Positions 34,800-43,851 of a stretch of 64,000 nucleotides of DNA are shown here, one piece after another (positions within the stretch are counted from its first letter, which is position 1; the number at the start of each line of letters is the position of its first letter). Source of the stretch: Oceanobacillus halotolerans (GTDB taxonomy: Bacteria > Bacillota > Bacilli > Bacillales > Amphibacillaceae); contig NZ_WIXL01000009.1 of assembly GCF_010993955.1 (NCBI RefSeq), positions 1 through 64,000 on the forward strand, read 5' to 3'. The notes beneath the pieces were generated by a model. That model made no database searches and was not told the DNA's origin. It saw only the letters and a program-made list of their open reading frames with translations. Made by a program: the position numbers and the translations under genes.

Positions 34800-36053
34800 T
34801 TATTCCTTCTTGGATAAGTGTAGTGCTTTTCGTATGTCTTTTAATGAACTAGACCGACCATACATTAACACACCACCCTTATATACCCGTGCACCAATAA
34901 TGGCTAATAGCACAATGGTCGCGATTAAAATACCAATCGATAGCATCACTTCCCAAGCAGGAATGTCTAACATCCCAACCCTGAGGAACATAAGCATCGG
35001 TGCAAAAAATGGAATAAACGACGTAATAGTAACAAGACTTGCTTGTGGCATGTTGATACCAAACATCGCAATAAAGAAAGCAATTGCAATTAGAAAAACC
35101 ATTGGAGTCATAAACTGTTGGACATCTTCTACTCGACTAACAAGTGATCCTAGCATTGCTGCAAGTGTCGCATATAGGAGATACCCCAACACGAAAAAGA
35201 CTAATGCGTAAAGATAAAGGGAAATCGATGTATCTTGGAAACCAAAAATATCTAATATTCCACCAGTCAATTCCTCTTGTTTTGACGTGATTAAACTGTA
35301 GCCAACCCCAACAAATAGTACTACCTGTGTTAAACCTAATAGAGCAATTCCTGTGATTTTTGCAAACATATGTGTAACAGGAGAAGCACTTGAAATTAAG
35401 ATTTCCATAACGCGTGAAGATTTTTCATTGGCCACATCTTGTGCAATCATCATCCCATAGGTAATCACAGAAATATAAAGTAAAAACAGCATAATATAAA
35501 CAATGCCTCTTGCTTGGCTTAGTTCTTCTGTTGTTTTGGCACTATCATCCAGAGCTACCTTTTCAAATGAAACTGGTGCATAAATTTGTTCTAATGTTGC
35601 TTGATCAACACCTTCTGCTTGTGTTGCCTCTGCTACTTTTAGTTGCTGCAATTGTTGTTCAATAACCTGCTGTTCCCCGGCCTCTGTAATCGTCTTGGCA
35701 TAATACGATCCTTCTGGTAAGTTCTCCCCATTCCTGGATAACACAACAAGTGCTTTATATTCCTCTTCTTGAACAGCACTTTTTGCCTTTTCTTCTGAAT
35801 CCTCATACGCCACTAAAGCAATATTTTCATTTGCACCTTCAACACTTTCTTTTAAAACAGGAAAAAGGTTATCAGTTTCATCAATAACTGCGATTTGATC
35901 CTTTTCATCACTGGAAAAAAGATCAATGACAGATTGAATATTGGCAAACCCGACAATGAATAATAAGGTAATAATCGTACTAATTAAAAATGATTTCGTT
36001 TTAAATCGAGACATATACGTATGAGATAAAATAATCCAAAACTTATGATTCAT
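34800..36053 (-). CDS. yhaP: ABC-2 type permease YhaP (NatB-like)
   Basis: Membrane half of an exporter related to NatAB sodium efflux. The 417 residues from the ATG at 36053 show one N-terminal membrane segment, a large extracytoplasmic acidic domain (about residues 45-180) and six C-terminal membrane segments with the ABC-2 motif DVANEKSSRVMEILISSASP. It overlaps the yhaQ stop by 11 nt. Substrate is unknown; Na+ or a small peptide are possible from the family. Confidence 0.9.
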   Translation of the reverse strand: MNHKFWIILSHTYMSRFKTKSFLISTIITLLFIVGFANIQSVIDLFSSDEKDQIAVIDETDNLFPVLKESVEGANENIALVAYEDSEEKAKSAVQEEEYKALVVLSRNGENLPEGSYYAKTITEAGEQQVIEQQLQQLKVAEATQAEGVDQATLEQIYAPVSFEKVALDDSAKTTEELSQARGIVYIMLFLLYISVITYGMMIAQDVANEKSSRVMEILISSASPVTHMFAKITGIALLGLTQVVLFVGVGYSLITSKQEELTGGILDIFGFQDTSISLYLYALVFFVLGYLLYATLAAMLGSLVSRVEDVQQFMTPMVFLIAIAFFIAMFGINMPQASLVTITSFIPFFAPMLMFLRVGMLDIPAWEVMLSIGILIATIVLLAIIGARVYKGGVLMYGRSSSLKDIRKALHLSKKE

Positions 36054-36945
36054 AGGAAGCACCTACCTTCTCGATAAAAATATCATTCAAGGAAGGTTCT
36101 TCGAGTTCAAACTTTCGAATAAATCCTTTCCCTTGTAACTCCGCAAAGATATCTTGGGATATTGATTCATTATCAATTTGTAATGCACAACCTTCTGTAA
36201 TCGGTTTATATTGCACAACGCCAGGAAAACGTTTTAGAAAATCAAGTGAGCTATCTGCATGAATAATTAAGTTTTTCTTTCCAAAGGTACGCTTAATATC
36301 TCTTAAGGAACCTTGTACGACATCCTGACCTTTATGCAGGATACACAAATGCTCACATAATTCTTCTACATGTTCCATTCGGTGGGAGGAAAAGACTATG
36401 GATGTCCCTTGTTCTTTTAATTCCACGACCGCTTCTTTAAGCATTTCAACATTAATGGGGTCTAACCCTGAAAATGGCTCATCCAAAATAAGGAGCTTTG
36501 GCTTGTGAATAACAGCTGAAATAAACTGTATCTTTTGTTGATTCCCTTTTGATAATTCCTCCACCTTCTTATCTATATATTCCGGAACTTTGAATCGATC
36601 GAGCCAGCCTTCTAATTCTTTCATTGCTTCTTGTTTGTTCATTCCTCGTAATTTTCCCAAATAAACAATTTGATCTTTCACTTTTAGCTTAGGATAAAGG
36701 CCTCTCTCCTCTGGTAAATAACCAACTAAATGACTTTTATCATAACCAATGGACCCACCATCCCAAGCGATCGATCCTTCTGATATATCTAATAATCCTA
36801 AAATCATGCGGAAGGTTGTTGTTTTTCCAGCACCATTTCCACCAAGAAAGCCGAACATCTCTCTTTCTGGTATTTCCAACGATAGACGATCAACTGCAGT
36901 ATGGTCGCCAAATCGTTTTGTTACATTGTTTAAAACTAACGTCAT
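36043..36945 (-). CDS. yhaQ: ABC ATPase YhaQ (NatA-like)
   Basis: Cytoplasmic ATPase of 300 residues paired with YhaP. Walker A GGNGAGKTTT is near residues 35-44, the signature is LSKGNQQKIQF, Walker B LLILDEPFSGLD and the H-loop SSHRMEH. A C-terminal domain of about 90 residues of the DUF4162 type (KRTFGKKNLIIHAD onward) is typical of NatA-like ATPases. AGAGGAA precedes the ATG. First gene of yhaQ-yhaP; same order as in B. subtilis. Confidence 0.92.
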   Translation of the reverse strand: MTLVLNNVTKRFGDHTAVDRLSLEIPEREMFGFLGGNGAGKTTTFRMILGLLDISEGSIAWDGGSIGYDKSHLVGYLPEERGLYPKLKVKDQIVYLGKLRGMNKQEAMKELEGWLDRFKVPEYIDKKVEELSKGNQQKIQFISAVIHKPKLLILDEPFSGLDPINVEMLKEAVVELKEQGTSIVFSSHRMEHVEELCEHLCILHKGQDVVQGSLRDIKRTFGKKNLIIHADSSLDFLKRFPGVVQYKPITEGCALQIDNESISQDIFAELQGKGFIRKFELEEPSLNDIFIEKVGASYES

Positions 36946-37084
36946 GGTTTCTTCCTCTCTTTCAAGTTCTTTTTATACAGGTAGCAAGTTAATTTGCAGG
37001 AATTTTGATAGTAATCAAGAATATATATAGTAAGTAAATGCCTGTTTTCTTAACATTGTTGTTTTTCCAAGTATTAGTTGCTAA

Positions 37085-37372
37085 TATGGAACTCTCATTT
37101 CTAGTGTAGGAAAAACACGAAGACTCCTGCTTCGTCGGCGCGTCCTGTGGCAGGCGCCGACATTAGAACGTTCTCGCAAAAGGAGAACGCTTTTGCTTCG
37201 TGGGATGTATCACCGTCGCAGCTTTCCTAGTCCTGTTCGTCTCACTGGCTAAAACTGGGGAGTCCGCGGTAAAGTAGACACTGTGAAAACAAAAAGTTTG
37301 AACAGATTTCGCACTTATGCCCTTGGTGAAAGCGAAGTGTATTTCCGTAGCGGTAACTATACCTAACATGCA
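37085..37372. repeat. Composite interspersed repeat
   Basis: Modules GCTTCGTCGGCGCGTCCTGT with GGCAGGCGCCGACATTAGAA, ACTGGGGAGTCCGCGGTAAA, then GTTTGAACAGATTTCGCAC, TTATGCCC and GGTGAAAGCGAAGTG. It lies upstream of yhaQ and yhzD. The flanks (36946-37084 and 37373-37450) are AT-rich and probably hold their promoters. Confidence 0.8.
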
Positions 37373-37453
37373 TTTCGTATTTCTATAAATTCTAACGTTA
37401 AGAATAGAAAAAATCCATCCTAACCATTAAAAATTTTGATGGAGGTGAAGAAA

Positions 37454-37639
37454 TTGAGAACTTATACATTAACTGCCTTCGAAAAAAACGGTGAAAAACG
37501 TTTGGATGAAACCTTTACTGCCGAAACGAATGAAGAAGCGAAAGAAATTGGCAAGAAAAGACTAGCTGAAAAACAGTTGCTTGAACATACACATCGTTGC
37601 GTCTCCCCTGAAGCGAAACTTATCCTGTTTCATCGTTAA
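37454..37639 (+). CDS. yhzD: YhzD-family small protein
   Basis: Small cytoplasmic protein of 61 residues, function unknown. The layout (TYTLTAFEKNGEKRLDETF, then EAKEIGKKRL, then EHTHRCVSPEAKLILFH) is what I recall for the YhzD family of bacilli. The TTG at 37454 is chosen because GGAGGTG ends 6 nt upstream; the preceding in-frame ATG overlaps that site. It converges with yhaR, and they share a bidirectional terminator. Symbol by resemblance only. Confidence 0.65.
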   Translation: MRTYTLTAFEKNGEKRLDETFTAETNEEAKEIGKKRLAEKQLLEHTHRCVSPEAKLILFHR

Positions 37640-37670
37640 ATTATTAGAAGACGCAAACAACGATTTAAAA

Positions 37671-37728
37671 AGACGACTCCACTATACAAATTCTAAAATA
37701 GAGAATCGTATAGAAGTCGTCATTTTTA
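37671..37728. terminator. Bidirectional terminator yhzD/yhaR
   Basis: Long imperfect inverted repeat GACGACT..TATAC..ATTCT / AGAAT..GTATA..AGTCGTC with T runs on both strands. Confidence 0.85.
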
Positions 37729-38496
37729 TTTCCCCTTGAACATCGGATTCCGTTTTTCCAAGAAAGCACGTACTCCTTCTTGATGGTCATGTGTATTACG
37801 TAATTCCCATTGTGCTTTTCTTTCTTCTTCCAAATATTCTTTTAAATCATCTGCTTTTTTGTGATGATAAATTTGTTTCGTTTTAATGATTGCTTTTATC
37901 GGCATGGTAAGCATTTGCTTCGCCATCTTTGTAGCCTCATCTACTGCTGATTCAGTAGTTAATTGATCGACAAGCCCCATTGCCTTTGCCTCAGGACCTT
38001 CTACCTGACGCATTCCCCAAGTAAATTGTTTTGCTTTATGAATACCAATCCGTTCACTTAACCAGAAATGACCACCTCCATCAGGAGCAAGTCCAACTCC
38101 GATAAATAACATTCCAACGTTAGCTTCTCGCTGAGCGACTACATAATCAGCAGTTAATGCCAAACTCAATCCCAAACCTACCGCAGATCCCTGAATAGCC
38201 GAAATGACTACTTTAGGCATCTTATATAATGTAAGAACTATTTCTTCGATTGATTTCATAACAGAATCATAAAATTCCTTATTCTCAAAGTTCTTCATCA
38301 TGCTAATATCGCCACCAGCACAAAAGGCATTTCCATTTCCACTAAGTAAGACAACTTGATCTTCGTTTTTTTCGACTTGTTTCACAATATTTCGTAATTC
38401 CGATAACATGTCTTTATTTAAGGCATTATAACGCTCTGCACGATCCAACTTTATATGTGATATTCCGTCATTTCGTTCTAGTATAACAAAGGCCAA
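37726..38496 (-). CDS. yhaR: Enoyl-CoA hydratase/isomerase family protein YhaR
   Basis: Crotonase-fold acyl-CoA enzyme of 256 residues. The oxyanion-hole segments AFCAGGDISMM and IQGSAVGLGLSLAL are intact. The hydratase Glu pair is not seen: the first region reads NVGMLFIGVGLAPDGGG and the second AKQFTWG. The Asp in PDGGG matches the catalytic Asp of PaaG-type and delta-3,delta-2-enoyl-CoA isomerases, so isomerase activity is more likely than hydration (inference). Single gene on the minus strand, as in B. subtilis near yhaQ. Substrate unknown. Confidence 0.85.
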   Translation of the reverse strand: MAFVILERNDGISHIKLDRAERYNALNKDMLSELRNIVKQVEKNEDQVVLLSGNGNAFCAGGDISMMKNFENKEFYDSVMKSIEEIVLTLYKMPKVVISAIQGSAVGLGLSLALTADYVVAQREANVGMLFIGVGLAPDGGGHFWLSERIGIHKAKQFTWGMRQVEGPEAKAMGLVDQLTTESAVDEATKMAKQMLTMPIKAIIKTKQIYHHKKADDLKEYLEEERKAQWELRNTHDHQEGVRAFLEKRNPMFKGK

Positions 38497-38634
38497 TGTT
38501 AAACTCCTCCTCTTACATTCTGCCTATACATTCGACAAGAGTAAACAAAATCCTGCCTATATTTTAAAAATAAATCGATAAAACACGTAAAAAATCAACC
38601 GATTTAAGTGAATTTTTGTTAGATGGATTTTATA

Positions 38635-38850
38635 AAGGGAGTCATTCGGAATCTGTTACCGTGTTTGTACTTTGCTAAGCTGTTTAGGAGTTGACAGAAA
38701 CACTCTGTTACTATTTTTTATCTTCACTTACTAAGTTAGGCACTGATAAACGTTCTCTGTTACCATTCTTCAATTTCCCTTCTCAATTCGAGCACAGATA
38801 ATCTCCTCTGTTCCGATTTAACCGTTGAAACACACACTGGTACTACAGAC
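38635..38850. repeat. Tandem array of about 52-bp units (array 4)
   Basis: Units AGGAGTTGACAGAAACACTC, AGGCACTGATAAACGTTCTC and GAGCACAGATAATCTCCTCT start about 38686, 38738 and 38790. The core CTGATAA-N4-CTCTGTT is shared with arrays 3 and 5. It lies upstream of yhaR and downstream of yheA; no gene is seen in 38497-38960. Confidence 0.7.
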
Positions 38851-38916
38851 AAGCACATCCATCCTAGTAGGCCGCGTCAAATCCACATATTAGATTACTT
38901 TCCTAATGTAATATGA

Positions 38917-38946
38917 AAGACCCGCAGAATCCTTTCTACGAGTCTT
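38917..38946 (-). terminator. Hairpin after yheA
   Basis: AAGACTCGTAGAA / TTCTGCGGGTCTT on the minus strand, followed by a short T stretch. Confidence 0.6.
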
Positions 38947-38960
38947 ATGTATAGCAGAAG

Positions 38961-39320
38961 TTATTCGTTTGTTTCTTCACCATTGCCATATAGTTCTTCT
39001 AATGGCTTGGTAATGATACGACTAATATCATTAATTGCAACATTAAGGCGTTGTTCCGTCTCCATTAACTTCGAAATATCTTGATGTTGTTGAACAAGTT
39101 CTACAACTTGTCTTGCTTTTTCTACTTCTTCTTCCGAAATTTCTTGTCCTTGCATTTGCTTTTCTTGAAGTGCCATCTGTGTATCTCGGAAGTTATTGAA
39201 CATTTGTCTTGCAGATTCATCATTCATTACTGCATCGTAAGCATTTTTAAGATCTTGGAATTCATCACTTTCGCGAATTGCTTTTTCAAGATCATATGCA
39301 CTATCATACATGTTTGGCAA
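38961..39320 (-). CDS. yheA: YlbF/YheA-family helical protein
   Basis: Cytoplasmic helical protein of 119 residues of the YlbF/YmcA/YheA (DUF964) family. The pattern YDSAYDLEKAIRESDEF, FNNFRDTQMALQEKQMQGQ and ITKPLEELYG closely follows B. subtilis YheA (about 117 residues). The start is taken as TTG at 39320 with AGGAGG 8 nt upstream; earlier codons lack a site and the next ATG is too far. Paralogues YlbF and YmcA modulate RNase Y, but YheA's own role is unknown. It precedes a SASP gene as in B. subtilis. Confidence 0.85.
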   Translation of the reverse strand: MPNMYDSAYDLEKAIRESDEFQDLKNAYDAVMNDESARQMFNNFRDTQMALQEKQMQGQEISEEEVEKARQVVELVQQHQDISKLMETEQRLNVAINDISRIITKPLEELYGNGEETNE

Positions 39321-39528
39321 AATAATTTCCTCCTTCGTTTTCAAGCCTAAGCTTACTATAACAAACGTAAACTTTCATGTATACTTATAAATCAAAATAA
39401 AAATTAATTGGTAAAATCAGTATAAATTTTCCACCAAGGCAAAAGCTATCAATAAATTTATTAAACAAGAATAAATTGGAAGTTGAATGTGACTGTTCCT
39501 GACGTTTATACAAAAGTTGTATACAATA

Positions 39529-39560
39529 AAAGAGGGAACGTCATATAGACATTCCCTCTT
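39529..39560 (-). terminator. Terminator of the SASP gene
   Basis: AGAGGGAATGTC / GACGTTCCCTCT hairpin plus TTTTATTG on the minus strand. Confidence 0.9.
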
Positions 39561-39599
39561 GTTCAAGATAGGGTTTTTCCCCTAAGAAGCCATCATTAT

Positions 39600-39809
39600 T
39601 TATTGTTGTTGTCCACTAAATTGTTGTTGAGCAGTTTGAACTAGTCGCTTAGTGATCTCACCGCCAACAGAACCGTTTGCACGAGAAGTAGTATCTGCAC
39701 CTAAGTTCACACCAAACTCTTGTGCAATTTCTGTTTTCATTTGGTTTAGTGCTTGATCAGCACCAGGCACGACTAATTGGTTTGAATTGTTACTGTTGTT
39801 GTTAGCCAT
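39600..39809 (-). CDS. Small acid-soluble spore protein, alpha/beta type
   Basis: DNA-binding spore core protein of 69 residues that protects spore DNA and is degraded at germination. The GPR protease site T-E-I-A with following QEFGVNLG is present, as are the family blocks [14 protein letters not shown] and [17 protein letters not shown]. The ATG at 39809 follows GAGGAGGTG by 6 nt. Expected sigma-G control; I could not confirm a sigma-G promoter. Position beside yheA corresponds to sspB, but alpha/beta SASPs are too alike to name with certainty. Confidence 0.95.
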   Translation of the reverse strand: MANNNSNNSNQLVVPGADQALNQMKTEIAQEFGVNLGADTTSRANGSVGGEITKRLVQTAQQQFSGQQQ

Positions 39810-40067
39810 GTTTATCACCTCCTCTGTAACCATATTGTTTGTAGATCGGCCAATCTTATCACAAATAAGTACTGGTAAATTGTGTTTGTTTGGCTAAAAG
39901 TTAGCATGGCAGGACTTGAGGTTACTTAAAAAATCTTAAAATAGGAGAATTAGACTTATTTTAGGTGCCATAATTAGTGTTTTATGGACATATAAGAGGA
40001 GTAAACGTTATGGGTTAAAAGTCAGCTCGGATTTTTATAAAAGTGAGCTGAGCATAGTGAGGTGGAA

Positions 40068-40322
40068 ATTCCTCAAACGTTAACTAAGACGGTTTGTCAG
40101 TGACATCTTGAACTTGTATTTCTCCAAAAGTAAATCGAGACAACTTATCAGTGACATTCTTAGTTAGTATTCCTCCAAAAGTGAACTGAGACCCACTTAT
40201 CAGCGATATTTACTGCCATATTCCTTCCAAACATGTAACGAGACCGCTTATCAGAATCATTTTTAGACTGGATTCCTTCCAAAAATGACTCGAGGCCACT
40301 TATCGATGCCAATATCATCAAT
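40068..40322. repeat. Tandem array of 51-52 bp units (array 5)
   Basis: The AGAC/AGGC anchor recurs at 40087, 40138, 40189, 40241 and 40293 (steps 51, 51, 52, 52). On the minus strand each unit begins CTGA(T/C)AA and N4-6 later CTC(G/A), followed by TTTTGGAGGAAT-like sequence. Best preserved of the six arrays. Upstream (39834-40067) holds only AT-rich DNA and a hairpin at 40023-40050. Confidence 0.85.
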
Positions 40323-40366
40323 TAGTTCAGTAAAAGTCCATTGATCTACGAACAAAAGCTAGAAGC

Positions 40367-40722
40367 GCCTTGATCACCCCCGATTAGAAAACTAGGCTTT
40401 TCGCCAAGTTCTTATGGCGAAAGCCTTAGTTGCACTTATGCAGTAAGAACGTTTTGTTTCTTATCTGCCAAGCATAAGCCAAGCCTCGACATGGCGCTTT
40501 TTGCGCGTAATGTGGATTGGCTTATGACCTCGAGGGGGTAGGCGCTGGCCGATGAAAACTCGTGCGTCCTTATGTCTATCGGCACTAGGACGTCAATCGC
40601 TCTCACTGGCTAAAATCGTCACGTCCTGTGACAACGCCAGCACTAGGACGTCAATCGCTCGAAGCTGGACGTGGCCTTTCCTATATAAGACAGTAATGAG
40701 GCCAACTTTTTATACTTTATCT
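40367..40722 (+). repeat. 350-bp interspersed element, copy 2 (inverted to copy 1)
   Basis: Starts TTGATCACCCCCGATTAG, hairpin CTAGGCTTTTCGCCA / TGGCGAAAGCCTTAG, then TAGTTGCACTTATGCAGTAA, ATAAGCCAAGCCTCGACATG, GACCTCGAGGGGGTAG, two CACTAGGACGTCAATCGCTC modules and AAGCTGGACGTGGCC; ends CCAACTTTTTATAC. Inverted relative to 26044-26393, so the pair flanks about 14 kb. Confidence 0.85.
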
Positions 40723-40726
40723 TTAT

Positions 40727-40768
40727 AAAAAAACACGTTATTATTCAGTTGAAAAATAACGTGTTTCT
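40727..40768 (-). terminator. Terminator of fumC
   Basis: AAACACGTTATT / AATAACGTGTTT hairpin plus TTTTTAT on the minus strand. Confidence 0.9.
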
Positions 40769-40799
40769 TAAATTTATCCCTCGAATCTCAGGGGGTAAC

Positions 40800-42185
40800 T
40801 TATTTCGGATATGTCATTTCTTTTGGATTAACATATTGATCAAATTCTTCAGCAGTTAATAATCCTAATTCAACTGCTGTCTCTTTCAGTGTTGAGTTAT
40901 TCGCAAATGCTGTTTTTGCAATTTTGGCTGCATTTTCATACCCAATATGAGGGTTTAGCGCAGTTACGAGCATTAACGAATCATTTAAATACTTCTCAAT
41001 TTGTTCATGATTTGGTTCAATTCCTTTTGCACAGCGTTCGTCAAAGGATAGCAAGCTATCTGCTAAAAGCTGACAGGATTGTAAGAAGTTATAGGCGATA
41101 ACTGGTTTAAATACGTTTAATTCAAAATTCCCTTGGCTTGCCGCAAAGCCAATCGTTGCATCATTTCCCATCACTTGAGCAGCAACCATTGTAACAGCTT
41201 CACTTTGGGTTGGGTTTACTTTGCCTGGCATGATCGAGCTTCCAGGTTCATTTGCTGGAATGGTAATTTCACCAATCCCACAACGTGGACCACTTGCTAG
41301 CCAACGAACATCATTTGCAATTTTCATAAAGTCAGCCGCTAACGCCTTTAATGCACCATGCGCATATACCGTTTCATCATGACTTGTTAGCGCATGGAAT
41401 TTATTTGGAGCGGAGACAAACGTCTTACCTGTTAGTTCACTTATTGTCTTACAAACTTTTTCCGAGAACTCAGGATGTGCATTTAACCCTGTTCCAACTG
41501 CTGTTCCACCAATCGCAAGCTCTTTTAAGTATTGCAAGCTCTCTTCTAGCATTTTCTCCGATTTTTCTAACATTCGATGCCAACCGCTTATTTCTTGTCC
41601 TAATGTTAATGGCGTTGCATCTTGTAAATGAGTTCGTCCAATTTTAACGATATCATTAAACGCTTCCATTTTTTCTTTTAAGGTCCCTTTTAACGTGCGT
41701 AATGCTGGGAGTACGGTATCTTCCACTTTTAAAGCAGACGCTACATGCATCGCAGTTGGGTAAGTATCATTGGAACTTTGGGATTTATTCACATCATCAT
41801 TTGGGTGAAGGGTAACATCACTACCCTGTTCTTTTAGCCACTCATTTCCTACATATGCAATCACTTCATTCACATTCATGTTGGACTGTGTTCCACTTCC
41901 AGTTTGCCATACTACTAATGGAAAATGTTCCGTAATCTTTCCTTCTATAATTTGATTAGCTGCATATGCAACTGCTTCTGCCTTTTTCTCTTCCAACAAA
42001 CCTAATTCACTGTTTACCTTTGCAGCACTCTTTTTTAGAATAGCAAATGCTTCAATAACCTCTTGGGGCATTTTTTCATTTCCGATTGGAAAGTTTTGTT
42101 TGCTGCGTTGGGTTTGCGCACCCCAATATTTATCAGCAGGTACTTTTACTTCTCCAAGTGTATCTTTTTCGATGCGGTAATCCAT
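40800..42185 (-). CDS. fumC: Class II fumarate hydratase
   Basis: TCA-cycle enzyme interconverting fumarate and malate; iron-independent, homotetrameric. The 461 residues match the usual length. The superfamily signature [13 protein letters not shown] is near residue 313 and the catalytic region [13 protein letters not shown] near 136; [20 protein letters not shown] is also intact. GGAGG precedes the ATG. Monocistronic. B. subtilis calls this citG and has it in the same neighbourhood. Confidence 0.97.
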   Translation of the reverse strand: MDYRIEKDTLGEVKVPADKYWGAQTQRSKQNFPIGNEKMPQEVIEAFAILKKSAAKVNSELGLLEEKKAEAVAYAANQIIEGKITEHFPLVVWQTGSGTQSNMNVNEVIAYVGNEWLKEQGSDVTLHPNDDVNKSQSSNDTYPTAMHVASALKVEDTVLPALRTLKGTLKEKMEAFNDIVKIGRTHLQDATPLTLGQEISGWHRMLEKSEKMLEESLQYLKELAIGGTAVGTGLNAHPEFSEKVCKTISELTGKTFVSAPNKFHALTSHDETVYAHGALKALAADFMKIANDVRWLASGPRCGIGEITIPANEPGSSIMPGKVNPTQSEAVTMVAAQVMGNDATIGFAASQGNFELNVFKPVIAYNFLQSCQLLADSLLSFDERCAKGIEPNHEQIEKYLNDSLMLVTALNPHIGYENAAKIAKTAFANNSTLKETAVELGLLTAEEFDQYVNPKEMTYPK

Positions 42186-42452
42186 GTTATGTTTCCTCCC
42201 CTATGTATACTTGATTCATTATCCTTATCTATTGTACCAAACTTTAGAGAATAGCTTAATCATATACTTCTAACAAATCCATAATAAATGGCTATTTCAT
42301 TAAAAATTTCGAAATACTACAGATTGACACAAAACTGTAAGTACTTTTCCCCCATATTGATTGAGTTTTCTTTTATAATAAAAAAAGTAAACGAGAATAA
42401 CATCTAGCGATAATGCATACAGGTTTTCAAAAAACGTAAAGGGGGAACAAAT

Positions 42453-43367
42453 ATGCCGAATATATGGACGCATATGCTTTTTTGTGAAGAAGTTGTCGAC
42501 TCGATTGGACACTCATACCCCTTTTCACAAGATGAGGCATATATGAAATTGGGTGCCCAAGGACCAGATCCATTTTTTTATTACAATTTTTGGCCTTGGG
42601 TTAAAGACGAACCAATACATGAAATAGGGAAATTATTGCACACGAAGCATTGTGGTGCATTTTTAATTGATTTAATTGAAGAAGCAAAAAGTGCGAATTC
42701 GCGTGTGAAAGCCTATGTGTTCGGTTTTGTGACACATCACATTCTTGATCGTCAGACACACCCATACATCCATTTCCGTGCAGGATATGAGGGGAATAAC
42801 CATCAGAGATTAGAAGTACGTATTGATACGAAAATGATGCATAAATTTTATAATTTAAACACTTGGAAAGTCCCAGTCTATAAAGAAATCGATGTTGGGT
42901 CTAATTTACAAGAGGAACTGGCTATGATGTTACATAAGACAATTGCGAAACATTATCCAGAAATAAATAGACCATCTCCTGCCTACATCCAAAAAGCTTA
43001 TCGTGATATGAAACGAGCATTAAAAATACTAGCCGATCCATATGGTTGGAAAAATGCTCTTTTTGGATCTTTAATTGGCGCTTTCTCTCATCAACCAATT
43101 AAGGATGATATCGATGATCTTAATGAAAATCATACAACATGGTATCATTCAGCAACCAATAAACCTTCTAACAACAGCTTTATTGAATTATATGATCAGG
43201 CACGTGTTGAGGGAAGTGTGCTATTAAGAGAGTTGATTAAATTTTGGGAGAATGGTAGTGAAGTTTCCAAACAACGTTTAGTCGAATTAATTGGAGATAT
43301 TTCCTACGATACTGGGGAACCTTTAGCACTTGAATTAGAAAATCAATATGCTGATCCAATTATATAA
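42453..43367 (+). CDS. Zinc-dependent phospholipase C-like protein
   Basis: Protein of 304 residues with the layout of the zinc-dependent phospholipase C family: an N-terminal PNIWTHMLFCEEV (His near the mature start in classical enzymes), LGAQGPDPFFYY, GFVTHHILDRQTHPYIHFR and a His in TTWYHSAT. No signal peptide is present, unlike secreted PLC, so it is probably cytoplasmic. Such signal-less members are common in bacilli and uncharacterised. AAAGGGGG lies 6 nt before the ATG. A strong terminator follows. Confidence 0.8.
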   Translation: MPNIWTHMLFCEEVVDSIGHSYPFSQDEAYMKLGAQGPDPFFYYNFWPWVKDEPIHEIGKLLHTKHCGAFLIDLIEEAKSANSRVKAYVFGFVTHHILDRQTHPYIHFRAGYEGNNHQRLEVRIDTKMMHKFYNLNTWKVPVYKEIDVGSNLQEELAMMLHKTIAKHYPEINRPSPAYIQKAYRDMKRALKILADPYGWKNALFGSLIGAFSHQPIKDDIDDLNENHTTWYHSATNKPSNNSFIELYDQARVEGSVLLRELIKFWENGSEVSKQRLVELIGDISYDTGEPLALELENQYADPII

Positions 43368-43392
43368 GAAACTGCTTAAAACGACTCTTACA

Positions 43393-43437
43393 AAAAAGGC
43401 TCAGGTCTACTTTCATCAAGTAGCCTGACCTTTTTTT
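43393..43437 (+). terminator. Terminator of the phospholipase-like gene
   Basis: AGG..GGTCTACTT / AAGTAG.CTG.CCT hairpin plus seven T. Confidence 0.85.
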
Positions 43438-43440
43438 ATG

Positions 43441-43617
43441 GATCTTTTTATATGATGCGTCGTAACTTACCGTTCCAGCAGAATACTTCGCTTTCACCAG
43501 GGGCACAAAGAGCGTGAAAGCGAAATGTTTTTCTGTAGCGGTAATTTTAGCTAAATGTTACTGCGCATAAAACACATTATACGTCGTCGAAAACAACAAA
43601 GTGTATGCCAAAAGAGC
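43441..43617. repeat. Composite interspersed repeat, short copy
   Basis: Core ACTTCGCTTTCACCAGGGGC and GTGAAAGCGAAATG, TAGCGGTAATTTTAGC, right end GCGCATAAAACACATTATAC then GTCGAAAACAACAAAGTGTA. Confidence 0.75.
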
Positions 43618-43618
43618 C

Positions 43619-43663
43619 TTTTCCTTATACGTTAGAAGCCACTCTTCTAACGTATAAGGAAAA
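43619..43663 (-). terminator. Perfect 20-bp stem hairpin after the small basic gene
   Basis: TTTTCCTTATACGTTAGAAG and its exact complement around a 5-nt loop. Just 3 nt from the stop of the 50-residue gene. The T run after it is short, so terminator strength is uncertain. Confidence 0.6.
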
Positions 43664-43666
43664 AAA

Positions 43667-43819
43667 CTATTTAAACAGCTTACGCAACATTTTGCCGGTG
43701 CTTCTCCCAGCTACACGTCGTCCCACTCTTTTTCCTACCTTTCCTTTTTTGACAGCATTTATATCTCCTAAAACTCGTGAAAACATGTACAACGTACGCC
43801 TTAATTTATTAATGTTCAT
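43667..43819 (-). CDS. Small basic protein of 50 residues
   Basis: Short gene with AGAGGTG 7 nt before its ATG. The product is very basic (Arg/Lys about one third), e.g. KKGKVGKRVGRRVAGRSTGK, with no membrane segment. It starts 32 nt after the stop of the UMF1-type transporter on the same strand, so it is probably the second gene of that operon. A perfect hairpin follows the stop. I recall similar unnamed 50-residue basic proteins in other bacilli, but no function; nucleic-acid or membrane-surface binding is possible from charge alone. Confidence 0.75.
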   Translation of the reverse strand: MNINKLRRTLYMFSRVLGDINAVKKGKVGKRVGRRVAGRSTGKMLRKLFK

Positions 43820-43851
43820 GTATGATCACCTCTTTAATTGTTCAGTCCTTA

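Noticed and set aside
40068-40322. Possible CRISPR array
   Set aside because: Direct repeats are degenerate over the whole 51-bp unit, without constant repeats and variable spacers, and no cas genes are present.
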